Shown: positions 47,837-59,351, counted from the stretch's first letter. The stretch: 64,000 nucleotides of DNA from Plantago elongata (GCA_036897095.1 JAYMSP010000127.1:1-64000); one strand, 5' to 3'. A program made the numbers and translations. Notes: a model not told the origin generated them from the letters alone.

Positions 47837-48661
47837 ATGTCTTCATCTGAAGCTGAAACTGACATAAGTGACTCTGAGTTAGAGGACTATGTGGACCGAT
47901 GCCATATGCAGTTGAAGGAGCATGGAGATAGGACGGTGAAGTTTTCAGATGAGCTGTTTAGGTGTCCATACTGCCCGGGAAAGAAGAAGCTGGTGTATGC
48001 TGTGAAGGATCTTCTTCAACACGCCACTGATGTTGGTAAGGGCTCACAGAACCGTGACATCAAACATAAAGGAAAACATTTAGGTCTTGTCAAGTACATC
48101 AAAACCGATCTTGGTGGAGATGATCTATCCTTGGACTTTTCGGGACTGCATCTTGGGCTTGCCCCAGTTCATGGTTTAAACGAGTTATTTGTCTGGCCTT
48201 GGATGGGAGTTCTTGCAAGTGCCGATGACAGCTGGAGTGTCTCTACACTTAAAAATGAATTGGTTAAGAGAGGATTTGATATAGCCAGAGTTCGACCTCT
48301 GTCAAGTGGTAAATATGCTGTTGTGGAATTTAAGAAAGACTGGTCCGGATTTTACAATGCTTTTATGTTTGAGAAGGAGTTTGAAGCTGGTCACCATGGA
48401 AAGAAGGATTATACTTTGGTTTCTGCTTTGCCAGATGGAGTTTATGGTTGGGTGGCCCGTGATGATGATTACAAGTCAGAAGGCATGTTAGGGGAGTACC
48501 TTCAAAAGAATGGAGACCTGAAGACTCTGGCTGCTGTGGAAGCTGATGAGAAGCGTAAGACAGCCCTTCTTGTTGCCAATCTGAACAAGACCATTGATGA
48601 ACTGAGGATGCGTATCGATGAGCTTGAAGGTGACCAGGGTGTCACCCCTGGGGCCCCTTAG
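47837..48661 (+). CDS. XS-domain protein (SGS3/FDM-related), zinc finger plus XS only
   Basis: A single coding exon of 274 aa. An ATG at 47837 (MSSSEAETDIS) is preferred over a non-ATG start nine codon positions earlier. Residues about 41-85 are a zf-XS finger (FRCPYCPGKKKLVYAVKDLL, C43, C46, H62 and H77 or H81). Residues about 115-225 are the XS domain (FVWPWMGVLAS, YAVVEFKKDWSGFYNAFMFE, YGWVARDDDY). The tail 228-266 is a short coiled coil (LLVANLNKTIDELRMRIDEL). XS proteins such as SGS3 and FDM/IDN2 bind RNA with 5' overhangs in RNA silencing. FDM/IDN2 proteins also carry a long coiled coil and an XH domain, both missing here. A splice acceptor at 47816-47817 lies 19 bases before the ATG. 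The role is inferred from the domains only. Confidence 0.85.
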   Translation: MSSSEAETDISDSELEDYVDRCHMQLKEHGDRTVKFSDELFRCPYCPGKKKLVYAVKDLLQHATDVGKGSQNRDIKHKGKHLGLVKYIKTDLGGDDLSLDFSGLHLGLAPVHGLNELFVWPWMGVLASADDSWSVSTLKNELVKRGFDIARVRPLSSGKYAVVEFKKDWSGFYNAFMFEKEFEAGHHGKKDYTLVSALPDGVYGWVARDDDYKSEGMLGEYLQKNGDLKTLAAVEADEKRKTALLVANLNKTIDELRMRIDELEGDQGVTPGAP

Positions 48662-49183
48662 GTGCGTATCATGTTAGAATGATGACAAATATTAGCTCTG
48701 ACATCTTTAGTCTCTTGCTGGAAAAGCCTGAATTATGTTATCATGTTTTCTGTGACTCTAACTGTAGGAACTGTCTCTTTTGTTTCCGTGGTAAAGTGCT
48801 GATAACTCTGCAGTCTGCACCAAATGATCTTAGTTCTGTAAATGCTGTTGGTATTTCACAATTCCTGTTTGGCATCTTTACTGTTCCATCTGTGCTTTGT
48901 CTTATTATAAGTGCTTCTTCTCTACTTGCTTTGTAATTTGTATGCATTGTGGAATTCCAGTGAAGGAAAATTTGTCAAATCCCATGAATGTTGGCATGTA
49001 CTACTTCTACAGTTTGAAGGCAGTATACGGAACACTTGACATCCCACATTCCTACTAGAAAAATAAAAAAGAAGTCGATTCTAAGGACAACAAGAAATCC
49101 TACAACTTGAGAAAGATTGGTTAACAAACAAGACTTGACGAGTCTTGTGTTCTTTCGTAGTCTCCAATCGGATGGTAGATGAA
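48662..49183. other. Convergent 3' spacer
   Basis: The XS gene and the GT47 gene converge here, so the stretch should hold both 3' UTRs. No XH-domain coding sequence and no other gene was found. A GTGCGT donor-like sequence directly follows the XS stop codon at 48662. Confidence 0.5.
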
Positions 49184-50932
49184 TCATTCTTGCATCCTGT
49201 CTTTTCTTTTGAAGTAGGGATCCCACTGGTGTGGTTTTGTTGTCCCAAATGTATAGTATTTCCAACTAGATTCTTCATCAAATGCATCACTGTAATTCTT
49301 CCCCTCTCTCATCTCTTTCTTCAACTGCTCTACCCTTTGCAACACTCCTTTTATTGTCAAATCGAATGCATCTTCAAGTTTGTCCAGTTTCGACCTTGGA
49401 TCTGCATAGATCACCTTAGGGATGAGATCTATCACACGATCTCTCATCGCTGACATTTTGCTTCTTGAAACCTGAGTCAGCACTCTCTCAATGCTTAGTT
49501 TCTTGTTCCACACATCTCGTTCAGATATGAGCACCGAGTAACTCCCATAATCCTTTGGTAGATGCCATAAGTACTGTACGTAGGCTGAAGCTGGGTTGAA
49601 GAACACTGGAATACACCCTGCCACGATCGAATCAAACGTTGATCGTCTGGTATACGAGTCTCCTGGAGGCTGCAAGCAGAAAACCGAGTTCTGAAACAAT
49701 TTCATTACATTCACCGGCTGTATACAGTTTTGCTTTTTATCTATGCATTCCAACAGCCTGCATCGTCTACTAGCACCACACTGCTGCATGATCTCACCTC
49801 GAATCGAGTCGTTCATGTCAGGCCGGGGTGCCCCAGCAAAACAGAAGAGGTAGCGTCTTTTCTGTAGCTTCATCCTGCTCTGCCATGCATGTACCTGAGC
49901 ATCAGTTGATGGATGGAAGTAAGTCGGGTAAGGTATTGCAAAATCGTTCTTATTCCAAGGACTCGATTCGATGGTGAGCATCGTCATGTTTTGTGATTCT
50001 GGCAATCTCATGACCTTGCTGCCCCATTCGGAGTCTTTATCCACCAACCTCCTCAAATCCCACGTAATTCGTCCTGTAACCAAAAAATGATCCTTTCCTC
50101 CCATTCGCCCCCATTCTGGTCTGTTTCTCAACCATCTGTACAATTCCAAGCAATCAGCATCTCTGACCGAAATGTTGTAAGGACCGAACAGGTATCTAGA
50201 AACATCCAACCCCGGGTAGTATGGAACAAAGACCGCGGAAGCCTGAGATGAATCGTTTGTCAAACAACTGTACTGCTTCATTCTCCTATGAAAGATTACC
50301 TCCAATGAGAATTGTTCTGTTACGTACCAACCCGAGGGCATGAAAAGACGCTGAGGATTACCAAGATCCTTCCCGAGCCCCTCATTTTCAAAATATGGGC
50401 ACACGTCATGCCACAGGTTCAATGACTTGCAGTTTTTGATCAGGTTTTCATTGAATCGACTGGATATGTTGTGAACGTAAATGTATTTACCAACGCAAGG
50501 GTTCGTGGAAACCCTTTCAGTTCCTTCTTCAGAGAAAATTTCCGGTTCTTTTCTGGGCAACAGAGATTCCAGTTCATTCTGAAGCCCCTGAAGATCTACA
50601 ATCGCATCCTCATCCACAAATGTAATAGGATCAACTGTGACATTTCTAGAAATTGTTGCCGCAGCCTTATCTGCATTCTGTTCATCGGAGATACTCTCGT
50701 GATTCAAATCAATAGAGTGGTTGAGATTTTGCGAGTGGGAGGACAGGCCTGGGAGAGAAGACCAGTTGAAGCCGTAGAGCAAAGCGTACCAAAAGACAAA
50801 CAAGATGAAGATCACTAACCAGAATCTGTTGCGGGGCGCTGTGAGGAAGTACATGTCCATGATCCTTCTCCTTCTGTGTCTTTTCCAATTAGGCCATCTC
50901 CGTTGGAACATCAGACTGCTCCAACATTTCAA
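49184..50932 (-). CDS. Exostosin-family glycosyltransferase (GT47, xyloglucan galactosyltransferase-like)
   Basis: A single-exon 582-aa type II membrane protein. After a basic cytosolic tail, residues about 37-55 form one membrane anchor (FWLVIFILFVFWYALLYGF), as in Golgi glycosyltransferases. A Ser/Asn-rich stem precedes the exostosin domain from about residue 140: CVGKYIYVHNISSRFNENLI, WHDVCPYFENEGLG, WYVTEQFSLEVIFHRRMKQY, ASAVFVPYYPGLDVSRYLF, DHFLVTGRITWDLRR and FCLQPPGDSYTRRSTFDS followed by GCIPVFF. These are the motifs of the GT47 clade containing MUR3 and XLT2, which add galactose to xyloglucan in the Golgi. Which side-chain position it uses cannot be read from sequence, so a substrate other than xyloglucan remains possible. 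The start at 50932 is the first Met; an internal MDMYFL start would still keep the anchor. Confidence 0.9.
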   Translation of the reverse strand: MKCWSSLMFQRRWPNWKRHRRRRIMDMYFLTAPRNRFWLVIFILFVFWYALLYGFNWSSLPGLSSHSQNLNHSIDLNHESISDEQNADKAAATISRNVTVDPITFVDEDAIVDLQGLQNELESLLPRKEPEIFSEEGTERVSTNPCVGKYIYVHNISSRFNENLIKNCKSLNLWHDVCPYFENEGLGKDLGNPQRLFMPSGWYVTEQFSLEVIFHRRMKQYSCLTNDSSQASAVFVPYYPGLDVSRYLFGPYNISVRDADCLELYRWLRNRPEWGRMGGKDHFLVTGRITWDLRRLVDKDSEWGSKVMRLPESQNMTMLTIESSPWNKNDFAIPYPTYFHPSTDAQVHAWQSRMKLQKRRYLFCFAGAPRPDMNDSIRGEIMQQCGASRRCRLLECIDKKQNCIQPVNVMKLFQNSVFCLQPPGDSYTRRSTFDSIVAGCIPVFFNPASAYVQYLWHLPKDYGSYSVLISERDVWNKKLSIERVLTQVSRSKMSAMRDRVIDLIPKVIYADPRSKLDKLEDAFDLTIKGVLQRVEQLKKEMREGKNYSDAFDEESSWKYYTFGTTKPHQWDPYFKRKDRMQE

Positions 50933-51578
50933 CGAATCTGATTTCTAATGTAACCTGGCTCTATGGAGAAATGATTGTTATCTCATCTTTGATCATTGAT
51001 GTGTCTGAAACTGAAAATGGTTTTAGAGAACTGTGATGCAAGATTTACAGACTGTGATCTGGAAATGCAAGATTCATGGAACATTGTTAGAGAATTTTTT
51101 GGTTAATGTTGAACCATTCATGTTCAGTTGAAATCGAGGAAAGAAGACTCTGCATATTCTGGTATGTCTATTTATATACATGCCATCTAATAATTAGGGA
51201 ATTGTGTATACATGATACATTTACATATCACTGAGCATTTATCATTGGTCTTTAAGTTCATAAAGGTAATTAAATGATGACCATTATGTAACTCCCTAAA
51301 TGTGATTAAATGTATGTTTAAATACTCTAAACATAAGAATGTGAAGTTTCAAAACTCCATCAATAGCAATTAGCAACCATTCATTTACCTATCTGTGCAA
51401 AGCAACCATTCAAACATTTCTGCTAAAAATAACCTCCCATTTCCTAGGACTCATTGTAGATCTTTTCATGATCCAACCAAAACTGTCAATGAATTTCTCC
51501 ACCATGCATTAACTTAATTCATCTTCCTCCTCCTCCACCACCACCACCGCCGCCAACGTGATCGTAACACGGCCTCCA
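50933..51578. promoter_or_regulatory. Shared divergent promoter region
   Basis: The GT47 gene (-) and the rhomboid gene (+) diverge from these 646 bp, so both promoters and 5' UTRs lie here. A CT-rich and then CAC/CCG-rich tract (about 51524-51556) directly precedes the rhomboid start. No gene is supported. Confidence 0.55.
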
Positions 51579-53850
51579 ATGGGGGGGCCTCCGCACTACT
51601 ACTCGCCGGAGCATGAACTCGAGATCAAAGTCCAGCCCCGGCAGAGCCCTTACCCTGCCACCCTTCCTCCTCCCCCCCACCTTCGCCCTAATGCTCCTGT
51701 CCCTCCACCCTACCAGCCGAATATCTACCAGAAATGGATCCCTTGGCTGGTTCCAGCTATTGTCATGGTCAACGTTGTACTGTTTGTCGTTTCCATGTAC
51801 GAAAACAACTGCCCTGCCAATTCCAACAGGTGCATTGGGACAGACATTCTAGGCCGCTTTGCTTTTCAAAGCACCCGTGAGAACCCACTGCTCGGACCAT
51901 CTGCTGCAACGTGAGTAATGCAATTTTCAAATTAACTTCTTGCCTCTAATAGTCTTTAGTTTCTCAATGCCTAATCATTATCCTTGAGGATTCTTAAATT
52001 TCTTGATAAGTTGAATGCTTACTATTATGCAATCTAATCTTCTTGTAACAGTTTGTGCATAAGTATCTGCTAGTTGAAGAAATCTGAAAGCTTAAATTTC
52101 TTGACTAGTATATACCAGAAGGCATGTTCTATAGAACAGTAGTTGTACCTTGCAACACAGTTTATTAGAACACGGTTAATAATTTCTTTTAGGATCTAAA
52201 TTTAGTTCCTCAAGAAGTAATCAAGCTTTGTTCTGGAATATCTAGCTAATTTCAGTGGTTACTTTCATGTAAGCAACATGTCTTGTTGAAGTTGCTACAG
52301 AATCAACCATGAATCCTGATAGAATTTGAAATGTAAAGAACAAAACAGAACAGCACAAGTAAATTTTTTATCTGCAATATGTGTTTGAAGGTACTAAGTA
52401 ACCTACAGCACGAAAACATAGTCTTATTGTATTCATACCAGAATGGCATACGGAACAGTGGTTGCAATGCACTCTTAGAAAATTAGAAAGAGTAGGAACT
52501 AAATTCCTTATACTGTGTGCTTTTAGAGAAATTAACATGTAGATAAACTAACTGAAATAGTCGTTCATTGATTGCAACTTGCTCTTCGTTTCCAGTCTAG
52601 AATCATTGGGAGCTATGGAAGTGAAGAAGGTGGTGGAAAATCACGAAGTATGGCGTTTGGCATCTTGCATGTGGTTACATGCCGGAGTCTTCCACCTCTT
52701 TGCCAACATGTTGAGTCTTTTATTTGTTGGAATTCGACTTGAGCAAGAGTTCGGTTTTTGTATGTTCTATCTTACCTATATTACCCCAGGTCCAAACAGA
52801 TCAAACTCACCACCTTTCTTATGCATTTGTGTTCACTCTCTTGCAGTTCGAATTGGCCTGCTCTATGTTCTATCAGGAATTGGAGGCAGTTTGCTGTCAT
52901 CTTTGTACGTGCGCACCACTATCTCTGTTGGCGCCTCAGGTGCGCTATTTGGTCTGCTTGGCGCAATGCTCTCTGAACTCCTCCTCAACTGGACAATTTA
53001 CGATAACAAGGTACATAGGACAAAAGAATGCACCTTCATACCAAGATTAAGGTTAAAACATTCTTCTAATCTATCTCATGAACAGGTGGAAGCTTTATTG
53101 ACTCTCATAATTATCATTCTCATTAATCTTGCGGTTGGAATCCTTCCACACGTCGACAACTTTGCTCACCTCGGAGGGTTTGTCACTGGATTTTTTATTG
53201 GATTCATCCTCCTGATCCGCCCGCAATTTGGTTATATCAACCAAAAACACGCACCTTATGGTTACGTACCTACAAAACCGAAGTCCAAATACAAAATTTA
53301 TCAATATGTCCTGTTGGTTATAGGTTTGGTAGTTCTAGCAATAGGGTAAGTCTCAATCCCGCCACATCGTCAATTTCCCCCCCAACTTTTCTTCATTTTC
53401 TCCTTCTAATGCAATATATATGCAGATTTACAACTGGCTTTGTACTGCTCCTTAGAGGGGTTGATGGAAATGACCACTGTTCTTGGTGTCACTACATGAG
53501 TTGCATGCCTACACCATTATGGTCTTGTGAAGCACGATGCTCGGTAAGAATTACAATGAATCCATCGGGTTCAATCTTGAACTATGTATTAAAATTTGAC
53601 AATCGACCCAGTTGAACCTTGACTCAGAGAGATGATCGGGTCAACTTATGGGTCCGATCGAGTTTCAGAATGTATATGATCTTGAACCAAGATTTGCTAA
53701 CTCATGTTCCTTTGTTCATTGCAGTCTAGCCAAATAGACAATCAATTGAACTTGACATGCATGTACAACAACAGGAGCCAATCCTACTTGCTAAACAGTG
53801 GCAATACTACTCAACAGATTCAACAACTTTGTGTTGAACTATGTCGTTGA
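51579..53850 (+). CDS. Rhomboid-like intramembrane serine protease (plant RBL type)
   Basis: Six exons join in frame: 51579-51910, 52596-52759, 52847-53010, 53086-53345, 53426-53543 and 53725-53850, giving 387 aa. The first ATG in a suitable frame is 51579. The N-terminus is cytosolic and Pro-rich ([19 protein letters not shown]) and precedes the first membrane segment [19 protein letters not shown]. The rhomboid core has [20 protein letters not shown], the catalytic serine motif GASGALFG (Ser about 196) and the catalytic histidine in DNFAHLGGF (His about 248). The active-site pair is intact, so it should be an active protease. A C-terminal extension of about 80 residues carries eight cysteines (CSWCHYMSC onward), as in plant secretory-pathway RBLs. 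Substrates are unknown. Confidence 0.92.
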
Positions 53851-55641
53851 CACTTATAAAACTAAATATTAGTACTTTGTAACATCATTCTCTCCAACTA
53901 TATGGATTAATTTCTTAATTGCTTGACATGTGAAATTTTTATTATCTTGTTTTGGAAAGATGATGCTTGATTTCGCATTGTTAGTTTGCTTTGTAAAGGT
54001 TAGTAGAGCTCCTCTATTTTTTTTGCCGAAAAGAAACTTTCTAATTTATGAGTTATTAAATCTCAGGTTGAAATTGTAAACTAATTTAAAATGATCGCTC
54101 ATTAGTGTAATTTACAGTAGATTATGGTAAAGCATGTGTTCCATGAATGTGTTTATTTCTCCGATTTAAAAATAATCAAATATAACCGTTATACGTTGTA
54201 CACGTTATAAGAATACCTTCAAATTCTCAAAATGCACACTCCTAATGAGAATCTATAGACATTCCCGTTCGTCTTCTTAGTAGTAGGCGACATACAAGAC
54301 TAGATAGGTATTCATTAATAATATCCTTATGCCCTCGTCGTTTTGTAAGGCATACATGATCCATTATATCGTTGCATAATTTAAATACATGTATAATTAA
54401 TATGACAAATATACATTATAAGTAGCTGCTTCACTGCCCTCACAATGTCGGACTCCAATGGCACAAAGGGAGACGGTTTCATTACGTAATCTTCTACTTT
54501 GAATATACACTTTTCCACTTAATTTACACATGTTTAAACTTTAAATCGTCGACTAGCCACAACAACTCATGTTCTTATCATAGGCTCTACCGTTAGAGTT
54601 TCTGATGCAATCGTCTCCTTAATGGTTTTTCCTTTTTGATTTTCTATACTTCTTGTAATAAATTTTACCTTCCTATTATTCTATTCTTTTTCCCCAATTT
54701 CTAAAAGGATTTATGTGTAATTAGAATTTTCCGAGGGTGTAGGTGTAATTAACCAACACTAGCACTACTAATTTAGTGAAAGCAGTGAGCTAGCAGAAGC
54801 TAATCCAAACTTGTCCTTACAGTGCAATAAATAGAAGACCATCTTGTGACAAATCGACTGGAATTTCACAAATTTTCACTCAAAGGGCTTATTCATCATC
54901 GGTGCAGCTGATTCTTTCCTTCTCCGATCCAAAACTCAAACAGGTGAGGTTAACAGCGATTTCTTATTTCAGGTCAGTAAGGAACAAAGATAAGCTCCAA
55001 TCAATTTCTGATATCTTTATTCGATCTAGTCAACTTTTCATAAGTTGTTTGATTTGTGTGATTTATTTGTTTCCGGGTTTTGTTTATTGGGCCTTCATTT
55101 CTATCGATCAATGAATTTGCGGCAGGTTTCCTACGGAAAAACAGATTATTTTCCGTTCAATGAATTTATGTGTATTTCAGAATGTGAAATTCTTGTTAAA
55201 AATCATGACTTTGCTGAACATATGCTAATGTGATGTTGGGATTTTCTTATTAATTGGAAAAATCAAGTCTTCTACAAGATTTGCTAGTTAGCTAGGAGAA
55301 GTATAGAATAAAATCAGGTTTCAAGCCGAACGCTCTTAAAAAGATAAGTGGTGATTGCTAGGTTGTTGTCAAAAGGTTTAGCTGACTTTTAATTGATATA
55401 GTAATGTGAAGTGAATGGATGATTTTGTTAGTCTGCATATGATTTCTGAGTAAATATAGTAGTATGACTGATCCTGAAAGAACGAGTAACCACATGAGGA
55501 TGTGGCAGCGCAAATGTATGGTTTGGTTTTGTGTGTTAGGGTGCGTGTAGCCTTTGCATGAACTGTTCTGCCAAGGAACTGGAGATTATTTTTATAATAA
55601 TCGTGTGTGTTGTCTTTTATTTAGTTCCCCGTCTGAGTGAA
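53851..55641. other. Spacer and 5' UTR intron of the DCD gene
   Basis: No gene is supported between the rhomboid stop and about 54750. A non-coding exon of the DCD gene probably ends at 54943 (aaacag then gtgagg), and the acceptor ttatttag ends at 55624, giving a 5' UTR intron of about 680 bp. Confidence 0.5.
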
Positions 55642-58600
55642 ATGTCGGGAGGAACTCCGGAAGAGAATGAAGCTGGTGAAAATACTCTAGCTGAGGTGGG
55701 GAAAGTAAAGTCTGAGTTGGGGTCATTGAAATCAGAGGAGCCTGTGGCAGGTGCTCATGTTGAAAGTGAGGTGGGTAAAACTGTTGAGGTGGAAGATCAG
55801 GAACCTCGAGAAACTAACAGTGAAGAAGGTGAAGAAAAGGCATTAACATACCTTGATGGGGAAAATACAGAACCTTATAAAACGAATGGTGATCTGTTAT
55901 ATGAAGATTCATTCATGTCTGATGATGAGGAAGAAGATGATTTATCACCTGATGATGGAGAGGGTGGTGATGATGATGATGATTCTGAAGACGAAGAAGA
56001 AATTGCTTTCGAAGAAGACGAAGCTAGTGAAGAAGAGGCACTAGAGGGTGGAGATGATGAAGATAATTTTGATGGAGATGCTGAAGAGACTGCCTTGGCT
56101 GAGGACGGAGTAAGTGAAGGCAAGGCAATAGATAGAGAGGATGATGTGAAAAATGCTGAAGCGGGAAAAGAAATTGGGAAGAAAGACGTGGAAGGGGCTG
56201 AAGGGCATAATGCGAAGAAGGCAAAAGTAAATTTGAAGGAGAAGAAGAAGAAAATGAATCTTAAGAAATCTAAAGGACTCGGGGAAATAGAAGAGAGCTC
56301 GCAGAAAGTGGCGCGGGGAGAAAAATCAAAATCATCTGTAAAGAAAAACTCAAACAAGAAAGTCGAGAGCATGGGAATGATATTCATGTGCAGCTCTAAG
56401 ACAAAGAGCGACTGCTTTAAATATAAAGTTTTTGGGCTCCCAGAGAATAAGAAAAGTGTTGTGGAAAAGATATATTCCGGGATGCGACTTTTTCTGTATG
56501 ATGTTGATTTGAAACTGATGTATGGCATCTATAAAGCTCAAGGATCTGGTGGTTACAACATTGTAGGCAAGGCGTTCAAATCAAAGTTTCCATCTCAGGT
56601 TTGTCTCCATTAATGTGTTTTAATCCCGTTCGATTTTTATTTTTTGTGGCTGAGAATAATGAACCTCAGGCATTTCGGTCATGCAATTTGTGAATGCATC
56701 TTTTGAAGTTTCTACTATCTTATGATGCTTTTTGAGTCACTATTGTGTCGGGGGTAGCGTTGATTTTTAGAGTCAATACTTTCTTTGGAAAACTGGCCAG
56801 TTCTTTTGCTTATTATATCTAATAAGAATTCAAAGAGTTTTCTGCTGGAACATATGATATAGTAATGGAGGTTGGGGCCAGAGATTGGTATTTAGGGTCA
56901 TAGTGAAGAATCAATCATGTATGACTCATGTTATAAATGCTACAACGTAGATCTTCTGGTGCAACAGTTGTCATACGCGAGAATGAAATCAGTACTTGAA
57001 CAAGAAACCTTTTGATGTACTGTGTGGCGCAGTAGTCATCAGTTGATAGAAAATAATATATGGTATATTCAGTGGAAATTATATCCCAATTAAGTATGCG
57101 GCTGGAAATTTCAGCAGTGATGAGTTTCATTATCTAGGCTTGCACTCTCGTGTATATGAATGGCATTCCTCGGCTTTAATGGGAGATAACTACAGGTTGC
57201 CAAAACAACATCTACTGTGCTCCAACCAAACTAAGCTAGCAATATTGCCAGAACAATTCATGGAAGAGCAACTCTTTCAAACTCTCCATTTTACCCTTCT
57301 TTGTCAAGTTAAACAAGTCAACTTCTACTTTATATAACTTACTTTATGGTCCGGTTCTAAATTTAGCAAACTAGTAAATATTTTTGATTGTCTCATTAAG
57401 TGGCAATCAACTTTTGTTAACTAAGGTAATAGGTGTGCTCTCATATGTCACATGTTTTTAAATTGTTTCCAGCGTACTCAACAAGTTAGGAACATTTAGT
57501 GAATACTGAATAGAAATCTCTAAAACGAAAAAGCTGCATGATTTTTTTGTGAAATATTTTCAATACTCAATGTTTGTATTATTTTCTCTGTTATACCGGT
57601 ATATTAGTACTACTTTCATAGCAGTTGTGTTTGTTTTGTCTGCGCTCTTCAGAGCAAGCTTCTTTGGTTTTCTTGATATGCAAGGTGTATATACCTATAG
57701 GTTAACAATGTCCAAATTCCTAGAGTAGATTGAGCTTGTATTTTATATTCAAAACTCTTCATGCATTTTCCTTCTAGCCTCTCTTCATGTGACAGTCATA
57801 TTATTATCTTGGCTGTAAAGAAACTATGCTGCATGGTTAATGGTATCATGTTTTATGTAAATCAAGAAATGTTTTTTTCTTTATCACTTCTATTTTTCTT
57901 TATCCATCAGTTGCATGTAAACTTCAAGACAAGAATGTTGTGGCATTTTCTCTTTACTTGTTTGATGGCTATATTCAGAAGCTTTAGTGAACATTGTTTC
58001 ATTCAATCCTTTTTGGGTAACATAAGATTCTGAAATGATGATGTTAAACTTAAATGTTACATACGAAATTGATTATGTCCGTTAGCCAAACTTATATTTT
58101 GATTTTGGTAATATGTGCTTGTAATTGCATCGGTTGACTGTATGCTCATTATTAATTCAATTGAAACTGTGTAATTATCAGGTCCGCTTCTCTGTTCTTC
58201 GAGATTGTTTCCCATTGGCCGAGGAGAAGTTCAAGAAGGTAATCAAGGAGAATTACTTTACAAACAAGAAGTTTGATGGACAGCTTAACTCGGAACAGGT
58301 ATTGACATCACTTTACTAAGCATGGATTATGCTCGTCAAGCTATCATGGATGTGTTTGGCATCTTCTCTTAAAATCGATTCTTGACCGCATTATATTATC
58401 CTTCCACAGGTCAAAAAATTGTGTAATATGTTTGTTTCGTTAAGCAAAGAAGCACCCACAAAAAGATTACCAAGGAGTAGAAAGGCAGGGAAACAACCAA
58501 TACCAGTACGCCGAGAAAGTAGAATGGCAGAGAAACAACCAATAACAGTTCGCCGAGAAAGTAAAAGAAAGCAGCGAGCAGAGAAGCGCCCACCATTGAG

Positions 58601-59351
58601 AGAGAAGGATCGATACATGGAGCGTCCTTCTAAGCGCTCAAGAAGGGCTATTTCTCCTGTTTCACGATCTCACCAACTTCTACCATCTCGTGCTGCTCCT
58701 CTAATTGCCATAGATCGAAACTTGGATGTGGATCCCTATAGGCGAAACTTGTATGTAGATAGTCGTGATCGTGATCATTATCGCCGTGATCCCTATGAAA
58801 GTAGGCGAGATCGACCTATCGAACACCGAGAAGAGAGGGACATGTATCTGGAGCGCCGTGATCCTTACAGAGACGGTCGAGATCCATACCTAGATCGTCG
58901 TGATCCTTACAGAGATGGTCGAGATCTTTATCTCGACCGCCGTGCTCCGGTCACCAAGACTCGTGATCCTTATCCAGATCGCCGTATCCGTTACCGAGAT
59001 GAACCAGATCCATATCCAGTTCCCCGTGATCCTTACAGAGATGTTCAGGAAGTGTATGTCCCCCGTGTTGTGTACAAGGATGTTCGAGAACCTGAGCCAT
59101 ACGATCCTTACAGGCGGGAGCCGCTGCCTGATAGCCGAGTTGTTTATAGAGAGGATCGAGGCGGTGCGTACCGTGATCCTTACAGACTGGAAGAAGCATT
59201 GGACCGGCCAGTGAGTTTAGAAACACGGAGGCACTTTGACGTGCCAGGCCAGGATGCTTATGTGTCATACCGAGCTATCCCATCAACCACCCTACCTTTG
59301 TACTCTGCAGAGTACACTTCACGGGGCTTGACACGCGAGTACCGTCAGTAG
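55642..59351 (+). CDS. DCD-domain protein with acidic region and Arg/Asp/Tyr-rich tail
   Basis: Four exons, the first non-coding. The coding parts are 55642-56598, 58182-58298 and 58410-59351, giving 671 aa. The preferred start MSGGTPEENEAGEN lies 17 bases after the acceptor at 55624; an upstream in-frame Met at 55558 would fall in the intron. Residues about 70-160 are very acidic (long Asp/Glu runs) and about 190-240 Lys-rich. The DCD (development and cell death) domain spans about 244-370: GMIFMCSSKTKSDCFKYKVF, GLPENKKSVVEKIYSGMRLF, LYDVDLKLMYGIYKA, VRFSVLRDCFPLAEEKFKKV and LNSEQVKKLCNMFV. The tail from about 370 is basic and low in complexity, with tandem RDPYRDGRDPYLDRR-type steps. DCD proteins respond to stress and cell death signals; the biochemical role is unknown. 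The domain and borders are clear, and the function is not. Confidence 0.88.
58840..59180 (+). repeat. In-frame RDPY-type tandem repeat in the DCD gene tail
   Basis: A degenerate coding repeat of about 8 codons (for example RRDPYRDG, RDPYLD, RRDPYRDG, RDLYLD) recurs across this segment, with a DNA core 'cgtgatccttacagagatgg'. It encodes a charged, disordered tail with spaced tyrosines and is likely to vary in copy number among alleles. Confidence 0.8.

Noticed and set aside
51558-51578. A GTG start extending the rhomboid N-terminus by seven codons
   Set aside because: Plant nuclear genes normally start at ATG, and a good ATG follows at 51579.
55875-56528. A 217-residue Ser-rich frame antisense to the DCD gene
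   Set aside because: It is the reverse translation of the Asp/Glu-coding (GAT/GAA) region and has no domain.
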